Notes: generated from the sequence alone by a model not told the origin. 29,418 nt of DNA from an uncultured Clostridium sp. (GCA_937927335.1 CALBDU010000026.1:1-29418), one strand, 5' to 3'; counted from the stretch's first letter, positions 7,199 through 16,178 are shown. Program-made: numbers and translations.

Positions 7199-8136
7199 GC
7201 TGCTTTGCCTCCCAATTTCAAATATTCTACATAAGCATCTTCAAGAGAGGGTTCCTCTATGCTGAGTACACTGAGACGTGTTTTCAGTGTAGCGATGATA
7301 TCCTGTACTGCTGTTCCCTGGTAGGGTACAGTAATGTGATTTTCAGTTTTATGAAAAAGCCCCATAGCTGATAGTTCTGTGACAAGAGCGGCTCTATCCT
7401 TTGAATCCAGCACCAGCTGCTGCTTTAACAGGTTGTGCTTCATTTCCTCCGGTGTTCCTGATATGGTAATCCTGCCCTGATTTATAATGCAGACCTTGTC
7501 TACTTTCTCTGCTTCATCAATATAATGGGTGGTCAAAAATACAGTGGTGCCATATTTTTTTCTAACAGTATCAATGTATTCCCACAAGCTGCGGCGGCTC
7601 AGTGCATCAAGGCCCTGAGTAGGCTCATCCAAAAATAGCACGGAGGGTGTATGAATAAGGCTGCGGATAATCTCAAGCTTACGCTGCATACCTCCGGAAA
7701 GGTTTTTAATGGGTTTGAACAGGGAATCCTGAATACCTACAATGTCAGCTAGATCCATTACCTTCTTTTTATATTCTGCTGGCATTAATTTAAATGATGG
7801 CTGGTAGCTGTATAAGCCATACAAGCAGGCATGAAACCTGATGTTCTCTTCTGCGGTAAGCTGCTGGTCAAGGCTGGGCTTTTGAAAAATGATACCAACC
7901 TTTTCCCTCACCTGCCTGGCTTCTTTTTCAACATCAAAGCCTGCTATTTTCACTTCTCCGCTGGTTTTTAAAAGTGTGGTAGTTAATATGGAAATGGTAG
8001 TTGACTTACCTGCCCCGTTTGGTCCTAAAAATGCAAAGAATTCTCCTTCATTTACTGAAAAATCAATGCCCTTCACTGCAGGCTCCTTAGACTTGTCATA
8101 TTGTTTGACAAGGGAACTGACTTCAATCATATGCAT
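7195..8136 (-). CDS. ABC exporter ATPase (DrrA-like)
   Basis: The 313-aa protein has a full nucleotide-binding domain. Walker A is GPNGAGKST (residues 38-46), the Q-loop glutamine is Gln85, the signature is LSGGMQ (146-151), Walker B is VLFLDE (166-171) and the switch histidine is His204. A roughly 75-residue C-terminal extension ending in EEPSLEDAYVEYL is the DrrA-type regulatory tail. It powers the permease encoded immediately downstream. The ATG at 8136 follows AGGAGG by 7 bp. The gene lies directly after a histidine kinase gene. Its own promoter region shares the response-regulator promoter architecture, so induction by that system is expected. Confidence 0.94.
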   Translation of the reverse strand: MHMIEVSSLVKQYDKSKEPAVKGIDFSVNEGEFFAFLGPNGAGKSTTISILTTTLLKTSGEVKIAGFDVEKEARQVREKVGIIFQKPSLDQQLTAEENIRFHACLYGLYSYQPSFKLMPAEYKKKVMDLADIVGIQDSLFKPIKNLSGGMQRKLEIIRSLIHTPSVLFLDEPTQGLDALSRRSLWEYIDTVRKKYGTTVFLTTHYIDEAEKVDKVCIINQGRITISGTPEEMKHNLLKQQLVLDSKDRAALVTELSAMGLFHKTENHITVPYQGTAVQDIIATLKTRLSVLSIEEPSLEDAYVEYLKLGGKAA

Positions 8137-8183
8137 AATATAACCTCCTGAAAATAAAATAACCTTCGTTTGTTTACAGCTTT

Positions 8184-8238
8184 ATGATACAGCTGCAAAG
8201 TAAACGGAGGTTAAATGGAAGTTAAACGGAATGTAAAC
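8184..8238 (-). promoter_or_regulatory. Exporter promoter with four 11-bp-phased response-regulator repeats
   Basis: On the plus strand TAAAC/T cores start at 8201, 8212, 8223 and 8234, exactly 11 bp apart, as in OmpR/PhoB-type direct-repeat sites. Read in the direction of transcription, TTTAAC-N4-GTTTAC (8215-8200) is followed by exactly 10 bp and a TATCAT box (8189-8184). The same geometry precedes the response-regulator gene. No good -35 is present, which fits activator dependence. Confidence 0.75.
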
Positions 8239-8246
8239 TTAGAAAA

Positions 8247-9308
8247 TCATTTTGGCAGCATTACCATGAATGTAGTGCCTTTGCCAAGCTCGCTGTCCAT
8301 GGTAATTTTGCCCTTATGAAGTTCAATAATTTTTTTACAAAGGGACAACCCCAATCCGTTTCCGCCAAGCGATCGGTCCCGGGACTTATCCACCTTAAAA
8401 AAACGTTCAAAGATATGAATCTGATCTTCTTTTGAAATTCCTGGCCCATTGTCTGCGATATGGCAAATAATATCAGAATCATCTTCATAAAGCTTGATCT
8501 TAATCAACCCATTATCTGGAGTGAATTTTACTGAATTGTGAATGAGATTAATCCATACCTCCCTCAGCAGTTCTTCATCCCCTTGTATGGTGATTTTTTC
8601 AAGCTCCGCACTAATATCAATATTTTTCTTAATCCACTGAGGCTCCAGCATTAATACCGCATTTTCAATCTGTTTATCTAAACGGAAATTATGAATTGCT
8701 ATAGGAACATTTTCAGATTCCAGAGAAGACAGCTTTAACAGATTGTCAGAGAGCTTGGATAGACGTTTGCTTTCTGTTTCAATAATATCAATATAATGCT
8801 GTCGCTGTTGTTTTGTAAGAGCATCAGATTTCAGCAGAGCAGCAAATCCACTGATGGAGGTTAATGGCGACTGAATTTCATGAGATACATTTGATATGAA
8901 ATCCTGGCGTTGTGTTTCCATACTTGATAATTTTTGAGCCATTTCATTGACGCTTTCTGCTACCTCAGAAAAGGGATCATGCTCATGAATAGTGATCGAT
9001 ATGTTGAAATCACCCCTTGCAATTTTATTAAGAGCCTCCAGGGTGCTGTCTAAAAACTCACGTCGCCTAAAGTTGTGTTCCCGTCCAAATTTTGTTCGGC
9101 TGAAAATCGTTAAAAAAAGCCTTGCCAAGCCAATGTAAAGGATAAACCCTATAATAACGGAAATAAGATATGAAATAATCTCCGCTGGTTTCCCGGTGAT
9201 TAGGAACAGATAGGAAGAAAACACGTAGCCCATGGCTATGCACCCAATATATAAGAGAACAAACATAATTATATTGATAATCATGGGCCGTTTTACAGTT
9301 TTGCTCAA
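8247..9308 (-). CDS. Sensor histidine kinase
   Basis: The 353-aa membrane kinase has two N-terminal helices (about residues 9-37 and 43-70) with only a few residues between them. It therefore senses within or near the membrane, like intramembrane-sensing kinases of antimicrobial response systems. A HAMP-like linker (about 80-132) is followed by the dimerisation domain with His143 in NVSHEIQSPL. The ATPase domain has the N-box at Asn254/Asn258, DNGPGI (286-291) and GNGLGL (316-321). The start is a TTG at 9308, after GGAGGTG, and it overlaps the response-regulator stop by 4 bp (TTGA). It is the partner of that regulator. The membrane signal may be a substrate of the downstream exporter. Confidence 0.93.
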   Translation of the reverse strand: MSKTVKRPMIINIIMFVLLYIGCIAMGYVFSSYLFLITGKPAEIISYLISVIIGFILYIGLARLFLTIFSRTKFGREHNFRRREFLDSTLEALNKIARGDFNISITIHEHDPFSEVAESVNEMAQKLSSMETQRQDFISNVSHEIQSPLTSISGFAALLKSDALTKQQRQHYIDIIETESKRLSKLSDNLLKLSSLESENVPIAIHNFRLDKQIENAVLMLEPQWIKKNIDISAELEKITIQGDEELLREVWINLIHNSVKFTPDNGLIKIKLYEDDSDIICHIADNGPGISKEDQIHIFERFFKVDKSRDRSLGGNGLGLSLCKKIIELHKGKITMDSELGKGTTFMVMLPK

Positions 9309-9982
9309 AATAACACCTCCAACCGGTATCCCAGCCCCCGAACGGTGGTTATTTTAAAGCCACATTCGTCCGCTGGAAAACGTTCACGCAGCCGGTTGAT
9401 GTGAACATCCAACGTGCGCTCGTTGCCATCAAAGTCATAGCCCCAAACATCCTCAATGAGATAATCCCTTGGGAGAGTTTTTCCTGCATTGGTACCCAGT
9501 TTATATAGCAGCTCAAATTCTTTCATGGGTATGTCTGATTTTTGGCCATTTATTGATATAATATAACTGCTTTTGTCCATGGTGAGGTTGCCTAATGATA
9601 TTTGTTCCTGATTTCCAATATTATACCGCTTTAACAGGGCCCTTACCCGTACAATCAGTTCTGCTCCCTCAAAGGGCTTGGTAAGGTAATCGTCACAGCC
9701 TAAATCAAAGCCCTTCACTTTCTGACTGATATCATTTTTTGCAGTTAACATTAAAACTGGGAGATCCTTATAATACTTCCGAGCTGCTTTGCAAAATTCA
9801 AACCCATCCATGTTTGGCATCATGATGTCCAGCACGCATAAATCCACTTTTTCTTTTCCCAGCCTTTTCAGTGCTTCCCGACCATCTTCTGCTTCTATAG
9901 TAGTATAACCTTCATTTTGAAGCAGTGTGCACACAAGCTCCCGGATAAAATCATCATCATCCACAACTAGAATTGTATTCAT
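9305..9982 (-). CDS. OmpR-family response regulator
   Basis: This 225-aa regulator has a receiver domain (1-115) with acidic residues Asp8-Asp10, phospho-acceptor Asp52 in VLDIMMPNMDG, Thr80 and Lys102 in LTKPFE. An OmpR/PhoB winged-helix domain (about 130-223) contains the typical ERTLDVHINRLRERF recognition region and the VRGLGYRLE end. The ATG at 9982 is preferred because AGGTGAGG lies just upstream. A GTG at 9991 is in frame but overlaps that site. It is co-transcribed with the kinase. Two phased TAAAC repeats next to its own TATAAT box predict positive autoregulation, and a fourfold version precedes the exporter genes. Confidence 0.95.
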   Translation of the reverse strand: MNTILVVDDDDFIRELVCTLLQNEGYTTIEAEDGREALKRLGKEKVDLCVLDIMMPNMDGFEFCKAARKYYKDLPVLMLTAKNDISQKVKGFDLGCDDYLTKPFEGAELIVRVRALLKRYNIGNQEQISLGNLTMDKSSYIISINGQKSDIPMKEFELLYKLGTNAGKTLPRDYLIEDVWGYDFDGNERTLDVHINRLRERFPADECGFKITTVRGLGYRLEVLF

Positions 9983-10008
9983 GCACCTCACCTACTTTCT
10001 TTGAAGCT

Positions 10009-10041
10009 ATTATACATTATAATTGTAAACAGAAGTTAAAC
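10009..10041 (-). promoter_or_regulatory. Autoregulated promoter of the two-component operon
   Basis: In the direction of transcription TTTAAC-N4-GTTTAC (10040-10025) is followed by exactly 10 bp and then TATAAT (10014-10009). The plus-strand TAAAC cores start at 10026 and 10037, 11 bp apart. The 16-base repeat block differs from the one before the exporter at two positions only. A second TATAAT overlaps at 10021-10016. Confidence 0.75.
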
Positions 10042-10073
10042 TAAACTTCTGAAAGTTGCCTGTTATCCTCCGG

Positions 10074-11348
10074 TTATACTTGAACTTCTTTTCCCATAAT
10101 ATATCTCATTGATATATTCCTGTCATCTCCGGCATAACAAAACCGCTCCAGCCTTTCCACAGGGGTAATATCCCCAGAGTACTTATTACTGTCATCGATA
10201 ACTAATGCATTGAAGCAATATCCTTCTTCAAAGGCCCCAACATTATTAAAATATCTTCCACCAGAACGGGTTGCCATATAAAATGCTTCAGCTAAGTTTA
10301 CAGCTTCCCACCGCGGATCAAACATATTTCGGATTTTTGAATGCTGAATAGTACTTGCTATTCCTCTTGCTATTGATAAATTTGCACCAGAGCCGATATC
10401 ACTGCCAATGGCCAGATTTATGCCCATTTCCAAAAGTTTTTTTACCGGCATTATTCCACCAGCATTGATATTGGCAGTGGCATCAGGGCAATGAACCGCC
10501 ATACAATTGGGGTTTTTCATCAAATTCAAAACATCATCATCCATGAAAATGCAATGTGCCATTATTGTGGGTGTTTGTCCTAACAAATTGTTTTTATAAA
10601 ATATTTCAGCACCATTTTTATAGTCAGGAAAAAGTTCCCTGCAAACCTTCATTTCGTTAATAGCTTCGCACATATGAGAATGAACAGGAACTCCATATTT
10701 CACTGACAAGCTTCCTAATCCAGCAAGGAGTTTCTCGCTGCAGGTAATGGAAAACCTCGGAACGATTGCAGGTTTTACATTACAATTATTCTGATGTTCT
10801 TTAATAAACCTTTCCGTGTCACTAATTGACTGTTCTGTATTTTCAATATAATATTCAGGACTATTTTGATCCATATTCAGCTTTCCTGTAAAAGCAAACA
10901 ATCCTCTTTGCTGAAGTATATTGAGCAAAATTTCAGATGCTTCATAGTGGATAGACGGGAAACAGTTTACATGTAAGGTTCCCTGCCGTATCAACTCATC
11001 TGCAAAAGAAGTATATACTTTTATTGCATGATTTTTATCTTGAAATTTTGCTTCATTTGGATAGGTATATGTATTTAACCAATCTAAAAGCTCTCTATCC
11101 ATTCCTATGCCCCGTTGCAAAAACTGAGGTGCATGGACATGCATATCGCAGAAACCAGGAATGATAAGATTGTCACCCCAATCTATGATATTTTCCTTTG
11201 GAATACCTTCAGGCAGTTCATTACAAATTCCCTTTACCATGCCATCAAAAACCAATATATATGAATGCTCTTTGCTAATTAAAACATCTTTGCTCTCACT
11301 GTATAATACATTTCCTTTGTACGCTTTATACTTGCTGTAAATTTCCAT
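10074..11348 (-). CDS. guaD: Guanine deaminase
   Basis: The 424-aa amidohydrolase matches guanine deaminase in length and motifs. PGFCDMHVHAPQFLQRGIGMD holds metal ligands His70 and His72. HSHMCEA holds His223 and His225 with Glu228, AHCIFM holds His265, and GSDIGSG holds Asp317. The enzyme converts guanine to xanthine plus ammonia in the cytoplasm, using one zinc or iron ion, and feeds purine catabolism. The ATG at 11348 follows AAGGGGA. It lies 50 bp after the oleate hydratase stop on the same strand and may share its transcript. No xanthine permease or dehydrogenase genes are beside it. Other cytosine/guanine deaminase-like amidohydrolases are the main alternative. Confidence 0.88.
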   Translation of the reverse strand: MEIYSKYKAYKGNVLYSESKDVLISKEHSYILVFDGMVKGICNELPEGIPKENIIDWGDNLIIPGFCDMHVHAPQFLQRGIGMDRELLDWLNTYTYPNEAKFQDKNHAIKVYTSFADELIRQGTLHVNCFPSIHYEASEILLNILQQRGLFAFTGKLNMDQNSPEYYIENTEQSISDTERFIKEHQNNCNVKPAIVPRFSITCSEKLLAGLGSLSVKYGVPVHSHMCEAINEMKVCRELFPDYKNGAEIFYKNNLLGQTPTIMAHCIFMDDDVLNLMKNPNCMAVHCPDATANINAGGIMPVKKLLEMGINLAIGSDIGSGANLSIARGIASTIQHSKIRNMFDPRWEAVNLAEAFYMATRSGGRYFNNVGAFEEGYCFNALVIDDSNKYSGDITPVERLERFCYAGDDRNISMRYIMGKEVQV

Positions 11349-11398
11349 TTAAAATCCCCTTTGCTAGTCAAAATATGAAAAAATGGGAAGCTTGTAAT

Positions 11399-13363
11399 TT
11401 AGTCATTCAAAATGTGATGATCCCTTAATAGTTTCTCAATAACCGTCCCCTTGAGAACATGAATGATTGGTTTTTTTACTAAGTTCAGCGGACCTGGTAA
11501 TTCAATGTCCAATGGTGATTTCCCATCCATCAGTTTAACGGTGCTATCAAGGAGCTCCCTGATGTCATATACACTTCCCCAGACTTCTGGAACACCTCTG
11601 TCAACTCCAAGCAAACCATACACTGCTTCCATTGCTGTTCTAACCGAATACTCTGTAGTAAATACAGTGTCCCTTGGTGTTTCTGCAAACTGACCAAGAA
11701 ATGCAAAATTAACGCAGCCATCAGGAATTACATCCGGTCTGTCGCCTTTGGTTCTTGGCATGAAAAACGCGGTAATATATGGCATTAAGGTTGGAACACA
11801 AACTGCACTGTTTTCGGCTAGCTCCTCAATTTGTTCAACTGGTACACCTATATGATACAACCATTCTTTAGTAATCTCTTTTCCAGTACATTCCTTCATC
11901 GGTTTTTTTACATAATCGCCAGGAACATCTGAAAATAAGCCATATACCCAAACACATACCTTATCTTTATCTTGTCCCTTAAACTGCCCTTGCCTGTTAA
12001 TTGTCCAGCTGAGAAGCCAGGACGAATCCATACAGCTTACAATACCGCCAGTTACAACCTTTCCGCTCTTAGGGTCCCTTTTGCATATATTGGTTATATA
12101 CGGAATAATTTTATCATCCAAGGTTGTAATTGTAGCTGATTCCCAATTTGTTTTATGAATATTTGAACAGAACTTTTCAGGATGTCCAAAAGAAAGATCC
12201 TGTTTAGCAATGTTTTTCCATAGGCTCCAGCTTCCGCTTGTTCTTACTTCTGCATCTCCATTTGGTGCATGATTCTGGTCTCCATAAGTAGTCCCTTCAA
12301 CACAGCTTCCATTTGTAACAAATACCAGATCATTTTCTGTGAGAGTAATTTCTTTTTCAACACCCTTTACTCTGCATTCAATGGCTTTTGCAACTTTTTT
12401 ATTATTGGAAATTTCAAAAATCACATTAGTAACTTCCGTATTAAATTCAAACTTTACACCTGCATCTTCAAGATATTTCTGCATTGGAAGAATTAAGGAT
12501 TCATACTGGTTATATTTTGTGAATTTCAAAGCACTAAAATCCGGTAATCCACCTATGTGATGAATAAATCTTTGGAAATACTTTTTCATTTCCAATGCAC
12601 TATGCCAGTTCTCAAAGGCAAACATAGTTCTCCAGTACAGCCAGAAGGTAGAGTTAAAAACCTCTTCATCAAAAAGATCTTCAATGGCTTTATCATATAA
12701 GTCCTCATCCTTTGTCATAAATAGCTTCATGATTTCCATACAGCCTTTCTGACTTAAGTTGAATTTTCCATCTGTATGTGCATCCACTCCCTGATTTTTG
12801 GTTGCGCGGCACAAAGAATAATTTGGGTCTTCTCTGTTCAGCCAATAAAATTCATCTAATACGGATACACCTTTAGTTTCAAGAGAAGGAATACTGCGAA
12901 ATAAATCCCATAAACATTCAAAATGGTTTTCCATTTCGCGCCCGCCTCTCATAACATACCCTCTGGTTGGATCTTCAATTCCATCACAAGCCCCGCCAGT
13001 GATATTCATTGCCTCAAGAATATGTATATGAGAACCTTCCATTTTCCCATCACGAACAAGAAAGCATGCGGCCGCAAGAGCTGCTAGTCCACTACCAACA
13101 ATATATGCGTTTTTTTCATCTACACCCTCTGGTTTTTTCGGTGTTGCAAACGCCTCATAATTACCATTGGTATAATAAATGCCTTTGCTGTTCTTTTCAT
13201 ATTTGCCACGTTCCGTATTGCGGTAATCTGAATCTGCAGCTGCTTTTGAAATTTCTCTTTTTTTATCAGCTCCTGCTTTCTTATTTTTTGCAGCAATCAC
13301 TGCCGCACCTGCGCTTAAAGCTGCCAAAGCCGCCATTCCCATTTTTACATTTTTCTTTGACAT
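11399..13363 (-). CDS. ohyA: Oleate hydratase with N-terminal hydrophobic extension
   Basis: The protein (654 aa) matches FAD-dependent fatty acid hydratases (the 'myosin-cross-reactive antigen' family) from about residue 62 (IYYTNGNYEAFATPKKPEG) to the end. The nucleotide-binding VGSGLA motif is at 89-94. GGREMENHFECLWDLFRSIP (140-159) contains Glu143, which aligns with the water-activating Glu of known members. These enzymes add water to the cis-9 double bond of oleate or related acids, giving 10-hydroxystearate, which detoxifies membrane-active unsaturated acids. Typical members begin close to the IYYTNGNYEAF block. Here about 60 residues precede it, including a hydrophobic Ala-rich helix (8-26) between lysine clusters, which could tether the enzyme to the membrane. 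The ATG at 13363 follows AAAGGTGG by 8 bp. A GTG at 13375 overlaps that site and is unlikely. Confidence 0.93.
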   Translation of the reverse strand: MSKKNVKMGMAALAALSAGAAVIAAKNKKAGADKKREISKAAADSDYRNTERGKYEKNSKGIYYTNGNYEAFATPKKPEGVDEKNAYIVGSGLAALAAACFLVRDGKMEGSHIHILEAMNITGGACDGIEDPTRGYVMRGGREMENHFECLWDLFRSIPSLETKGVSVLDEFYWLNREDPNYSLCRATKNQGVDAHTDGKFNLSQKGCMEIMKLFMTKDEDLYDKAIEDLFDEEVFNSTFWLYWRTMFAFENWHSALEMKKYFQRFIHHIGGLPDFSALKFTKYNQYESLILPMQKYLEDAGVKFEFNTEVTNVIFEISNNKKVAKAIECRVKGVEKEITLTENDLVFVTNGSCVEGTTYGDQNHAPNGDAEVRTSGSWSLWKNIAKQDLSFGHPEKFCSNIHKTNWESATITTLDDKIIPYITNICKRDPKSGKVVTGGIVSCMDSSWLLSWTINRQGQFKGQDKDKVCVWVYGLFSDVPGDYVKKPMKECTGKEITKEWLYHIGVPVEQIEELAENSAVCVPTLMPYITAFFMPRTKGDRPDVIPDGCVNFAFLGQFAETPRDTVFTTEYSVRTAMEAVYGLLGVDRGVPEVWGSVYDIRELLDSTVKLMDGKSPLDIELPGPLNLVKKPIIHVLKGTVIEKLLRDHHILND

Positions 13364-13471
13364 AAAGTAATCCACCTTTCATCAATTAAATAAGTTGCTC
13401 ATTAAAATAAATCCCATACCTTGAGGCACTATTTTACCTCCACATCAAAATCAAGACAATAATTCAAACCT

Positions 13472-13494
13472 TTACATAATAGTTCTATATGTAA
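13472..13494 (-). promoter_or_regulatory. Dyad in the oleate hydratase upstream region
   Basis: TTACATA (13472-13478) and TATGTAA (13488-13494) form a 7-bp inverted repeat around a 9-bp spacer, 109-131 bp before the oleate hydratase ATG. It could be an operator for a dimeric regulator such as a TetR/FadR type, or a coincidence in AT-rich DNA. The rest of 13364-13650 shows no gene. Confidence 0.35.
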
Positions 13495-13651
13495 GTTAAT
13501 AATCCTTTATCATTTATTCATCAAATTTCTCCAATTTGGGCAGTTTTCCTGTATTAAAATAATCTTTTCTTGTAATTTCTAACACAGCTACTTATTCCAG
13601 TGGGGCAGAAGGATATAGTTAAATTAATAGCACTGTCATTGAAAATTTAGT

Positions 13652-13690
13652 GAAAAAAATTAGCTGCCAGGCTTTGTAATTGGCAGCTAA
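13652..13690 (-). terminator. Terminator of the esterase gene
   Basis: TTAGCTGCCA (13660-13669) and TGGCAGCTAA (13681-13690) form a perfect 10-bp stem with an 11-nt loop. On the minus strand it is followed by ATTTTTTT at 13659-13652. The esterase stop is 16 bp before it. Confidence 0.88.
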
Positions 13691-13705
13691 ATCGTTGTAG
13701 AGCTT

Positions 13706-14665
13706 TTATAACGGAGAATTAAATATTACAAATTTCAACAATGACTCAGATAGTCTGGTAATATCAGCATTTGAGATACTTGATAAATCATGTACCTTGC
13801 TGTTTAAAGTTACTAATTCTGCTTTAGCATGTTCTTCAACACATTTATCATAAAGCTCTTTTGAACTCTTGTAAGGAACAACCGGATCCAGGCTGCTGTG
13901 TATTATTAATGTATTTGGACTGTTCCTGTTAACGTAATTTATTGGACTAAAGTTTCTTATCACAGTATTCTTATCTTTTATTGAATTTAAAACTTTTGTT
14001 AAATCATAGTTTAAATTGTTAGTATTTAAAAGGCTTAAATCAGTGGGGCCTGCAAAATCAATCAAATATTTAATTTCTGACGGATATTTGCTTAAAGCTT
14101 TATCATCAATAAACTCATTATTAGAGCTATAGCCGGCCAAAAGAGAAAGATGAGCCCCTGAGGAGATGCCAATAACTCCTATTTCATTTGGATCAAGATT
14201 ATAAGCAGACTTATTTTTATATATCCATCTTATAGTATCCTTAACATCTGCAACTTGTTTGTTAAAATTAGCCTTATTCCTCATGAGTTCATAAGAAGTA
14301 CTTATAATTGTATATCCTTCTTCTCTGAAAGTATTAAGAATTGGACTTAAGCTGTCCGGTATACTTTTATCACCATAAACCCAGCTTCCACCGTGAACAT
14401 ATAAAATTACAGGTGTCGGACTATCACCCTTTTTAAATGGACCATAAATGTCTAATTTTAGTGGAACTCCATTAGTATTTTTATAAATAATATCCTTGTA
14501 AATTTCAGATTTATCAGCTTTTTCAGTTGTCACATCCATATTTCTTAATGAAATATACTTCTCAACCAATCCATAAGTTAATATAATTCTTTTATGAAAA
14601 ATAACAATAAAAATAATAAGTGCAATAGTTAGCACAATAAACAGCCGTTTAAAAAATTTTTTCAT
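13706..14665 (-). CDS. Membrane-anchored alpha/beta hydrolase (BD-FAE/HSL-type esterase)
   Basis: This 319-aa hydrolase begins with a Lys/Arg-rich stretch and one hydrophobic helix (about residues 7-24), so it is probably anchored with the catalytic domain outside. The oxyanion-hole motif HGGSWVYG (91-98) and nucleophile motif GISSG (166-170, Ser168) are clear. Asp260 in HSSLDPVVP and His292 in KVHDLS complete the triad. This arrangement is typical of carboxylesterases that act on acylated sugars, short esters or lipids. The substrate is unknown. The ATG at 14665 has only weak upstream purines. The gene has its own terminator and no obvious operon partner. Confidence 0.88.
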   Translation of the reverse strand: MKKFFKRLFIVLTIALIIFIVIFHKRIILTYGLVEKYISLRNMDVTTEKADKSEIYKDIIYKNTNGVPLKLDIYGPFKKGDSPTPVILYVHGGSWVYGDKSIPDSLSPILNTFREEGYTIISTSYELMRNKANFNKQVADVKDTIRWIYKNKSAYNLDPNEIGVIGISSGAHLSLLAGYSSNNEFIDDKALSKYPSEIKYLIDFAGPTDLSLLNTNNLNYDLTKVLNSIKDKNTVIRNFSPINYVNRNSPNTLIIHSSLDPVVPYKSSKELYDKCVEEHAKAELVTLNSKVHDLSSISNADITRLSESLLKFVIFNSPL

Positions 14666-14802
14666 GATATTCCTACACCTAATATAAACTAAACTTTTAA
14701 GTTCCTGTTATCTAGAACCCATTATATATATAACACTTTCTAAAAATAAAATCAATGAAGTCCATTATTTCAACTAATTCGACTTGATAACATTGTTTTA
14801 TT

Positions 14803-15822
14803 TTATTGAGCAAGTATCTTTCTCAAAACATCTTTTCCATGTATGATATTTAACAACTGATTTTCTGTACTTATAACGTCATTTCTTGCCTTAAAGTATT
14901 TATTTAATTTTTTAGCAAGTTTTTTGGAATCGTCGTCAAGGGAAGAGATAAAATTGATTACGCCTTTGTCTTCATACAATGTAAAAAGGTAAGGAGCTAT
15001 GATATGTTTCAAGTTGTAAAGAATTGACTCTTCAATCCAGAAGTCCACATGAGGAAGATTTATATTCTTTTCCATTAGTTTTGTGTAGTATTCCAAGCCG
15101 TCCTCAGTAGATTCCCAGAAGTCTACATACACATAGTCGAATTGGTTTAGGAATTCTTCGTTGAAATAATCGAAGGCATCGCCGTGAATAATTTTAACTT
15201 TCTTCTCGGTTTTATACTGAGGTCTTATATATTTTTCAAACAATTTAATAACGTCTTTATTGAATTCAACTATTGTTACACTTTCCACCTCGTCCTTAAG
15301 CAGCCAAAGATATGGAAGTACACCTATTCCAAGGCCCATAGTCATACATTTGCCATGTCCTTTTTCTATTCCATCCCGCATGCTCTCTATTTCACTAACA
15401 GCAGGTGACATCCATACTTTTCCGTATTCTTTCAGCACCGGCAAATCAATATCAGTTTCGAAATATCCGATGGGATGGTAATGAAATAAGTATTTTCCCA
15501 TAGATTGACTGAAGTTCATATTCATTAAAGTTCTTTTCTTAATGGTGGCTTTTTCATACCACACTGTATCGGTAGACACGTTTTCAAGTTTTATGTTCTT
15601 ATAATAGGGATTCTCGGTAAGAATTTTTGAGTCGTATTTCAAACACTCATAAGGAATATTATACTTTCTTAGTATTTCTATAAGTTTTTTTTCATTTTTC
15701 GAATTAAGAATCTTCTCATTAAAATCCAGAATATCAGTGAGATAGCTTTTTACAGCTATCAAGGACAGCATTAGCTTCTTCATTGTTATATCCAGTTCTG
15801 AATTTTTTTCAAACTTAATCAT
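14803..15822 (-). CDS. Spermidine-synthase-fold protein (putative methyltransferase-like)
   Basis: The 339-aa protein has a Rossmann methyltransferase-type core in its second half. A glycine-rich loop TMGLGIGVLPY (about 161-171) is followed by VTIVEFNKDVIKLFEKY (182-198), whose Glu186 fits the acidic residue binding the cofactor ribose. GDAFDYF and FDYVYVDFW follow. This is the spermidine-synthase/SAM-methyltransferase fold. The N-terminal 130 residues are not recognised. Whether it transfers methyl or aminopropyl groups cannot be told. Its start overlaps the small coiled-coil protein gene upstream by 4 bp (ATGA), so the two are translationally coupled. The CarD-like gene and a shared leader element lie further upstream. 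Confidence 0.65.
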   Translation of the reverse strand: MIKFEKNSELDITMKKLMLSLIAVKSYLTDILDFNEKILNSKNEKKLIEILRKYNIPYECLKYDSKILTENPYYKNIKLENVSTDTVWYEKATIKKRTLMNMNFSQSMGKYLFHYHPIGYFETDIDLPVLKEYGKVWMSPAVSEIESMRDGIEKGHGKCMTMGLGIGVLPYLWLLKDEVESVTIVEFNKDVIKLFEKYIRPQYKTEKKVKIIHGDAFDYFNEEFLNQFDYVYVDFWESTEDGLEYYTKLMEKNINLPHVDFWIEESILYNLKHIIAPYLFTLYEDKGVINFISSLDDDSKKLAKKLNKYFKARNDVISTENQLLNIIHGKDVLRKILAQ

Positions 15823-16178
15823 TTAATTTCTGGTTGTTCTTTAGTTTTTGCCATCTTTGCAGATAATGGTTTTTTCACTGTTTTACGCTTTTGCTCAAGC
15901 AGAATGCGGCGCTCTTCCTCCTGACGGCGGGCATTTTCTTCTGCGCGCTGCTGCCGCTCCACTTCTTCATACTTTCTAAAGACTCGCAATTCGTCATCCA
16001 TCTTCTCCTTAACCATAGGATTGCTTAACTCTAAAAAGGTTTCAAATGTTGTAGGGTATAGAAACTTTTTAGTCCCATGCTCTTCACAAAATTCTACTGT
16101 GACCCTGGTCACAGTCTGCTCGGTTATGGTTCCCGGGCCAAATATACGATGACAAACCAACTCATTTACTATATTCAT
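15819..16178 (-). CDS. Small barrel-plus-coiled-coil protein
   Basis: This 119-aa protein was not matched to a named family. Residues 1-50 (ELVCHRIFGPGTITEQ, then VTVEF, then KKFLYPTTFETFLEL) have the H..FG.G.I...V.V.F...K.F.YP..F pattern of small SH3/Tudor-like barrels such as those ending some DNA helicases. The rest is a strongly charged helix with a Glu/Arg-rich run (about 70-100) and a Lys-rich tail, which suggests nucleic-acid or protein contacts. The ATG at 16178 is chosen because AAGGAAGTGAAAGG precedes it. A GTG at 16253 is in frame without a ribosome binding site. It is coupled to the downstream methyltransferase-fold gene and lies behind leader element A. Confidence 0.6.
   Translation of the reverse strand: MNIVNELVCHRIFGPGTITEQTVTRVTVEFCEEHGTKKFLYPTTFETFLELSNPMVKEKMDDELRVFRKYEEVERQQRAEENARRQEEERRILLEQKRKTVKKPLSAKMAKTKEQPEIK

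Noticed and set aside
12269..13365. Several plus-strand open frames opposite the oleate hydratase gene
   Set aside because: They are antisense shadows with no ribosome binding sites or family-like sequence.
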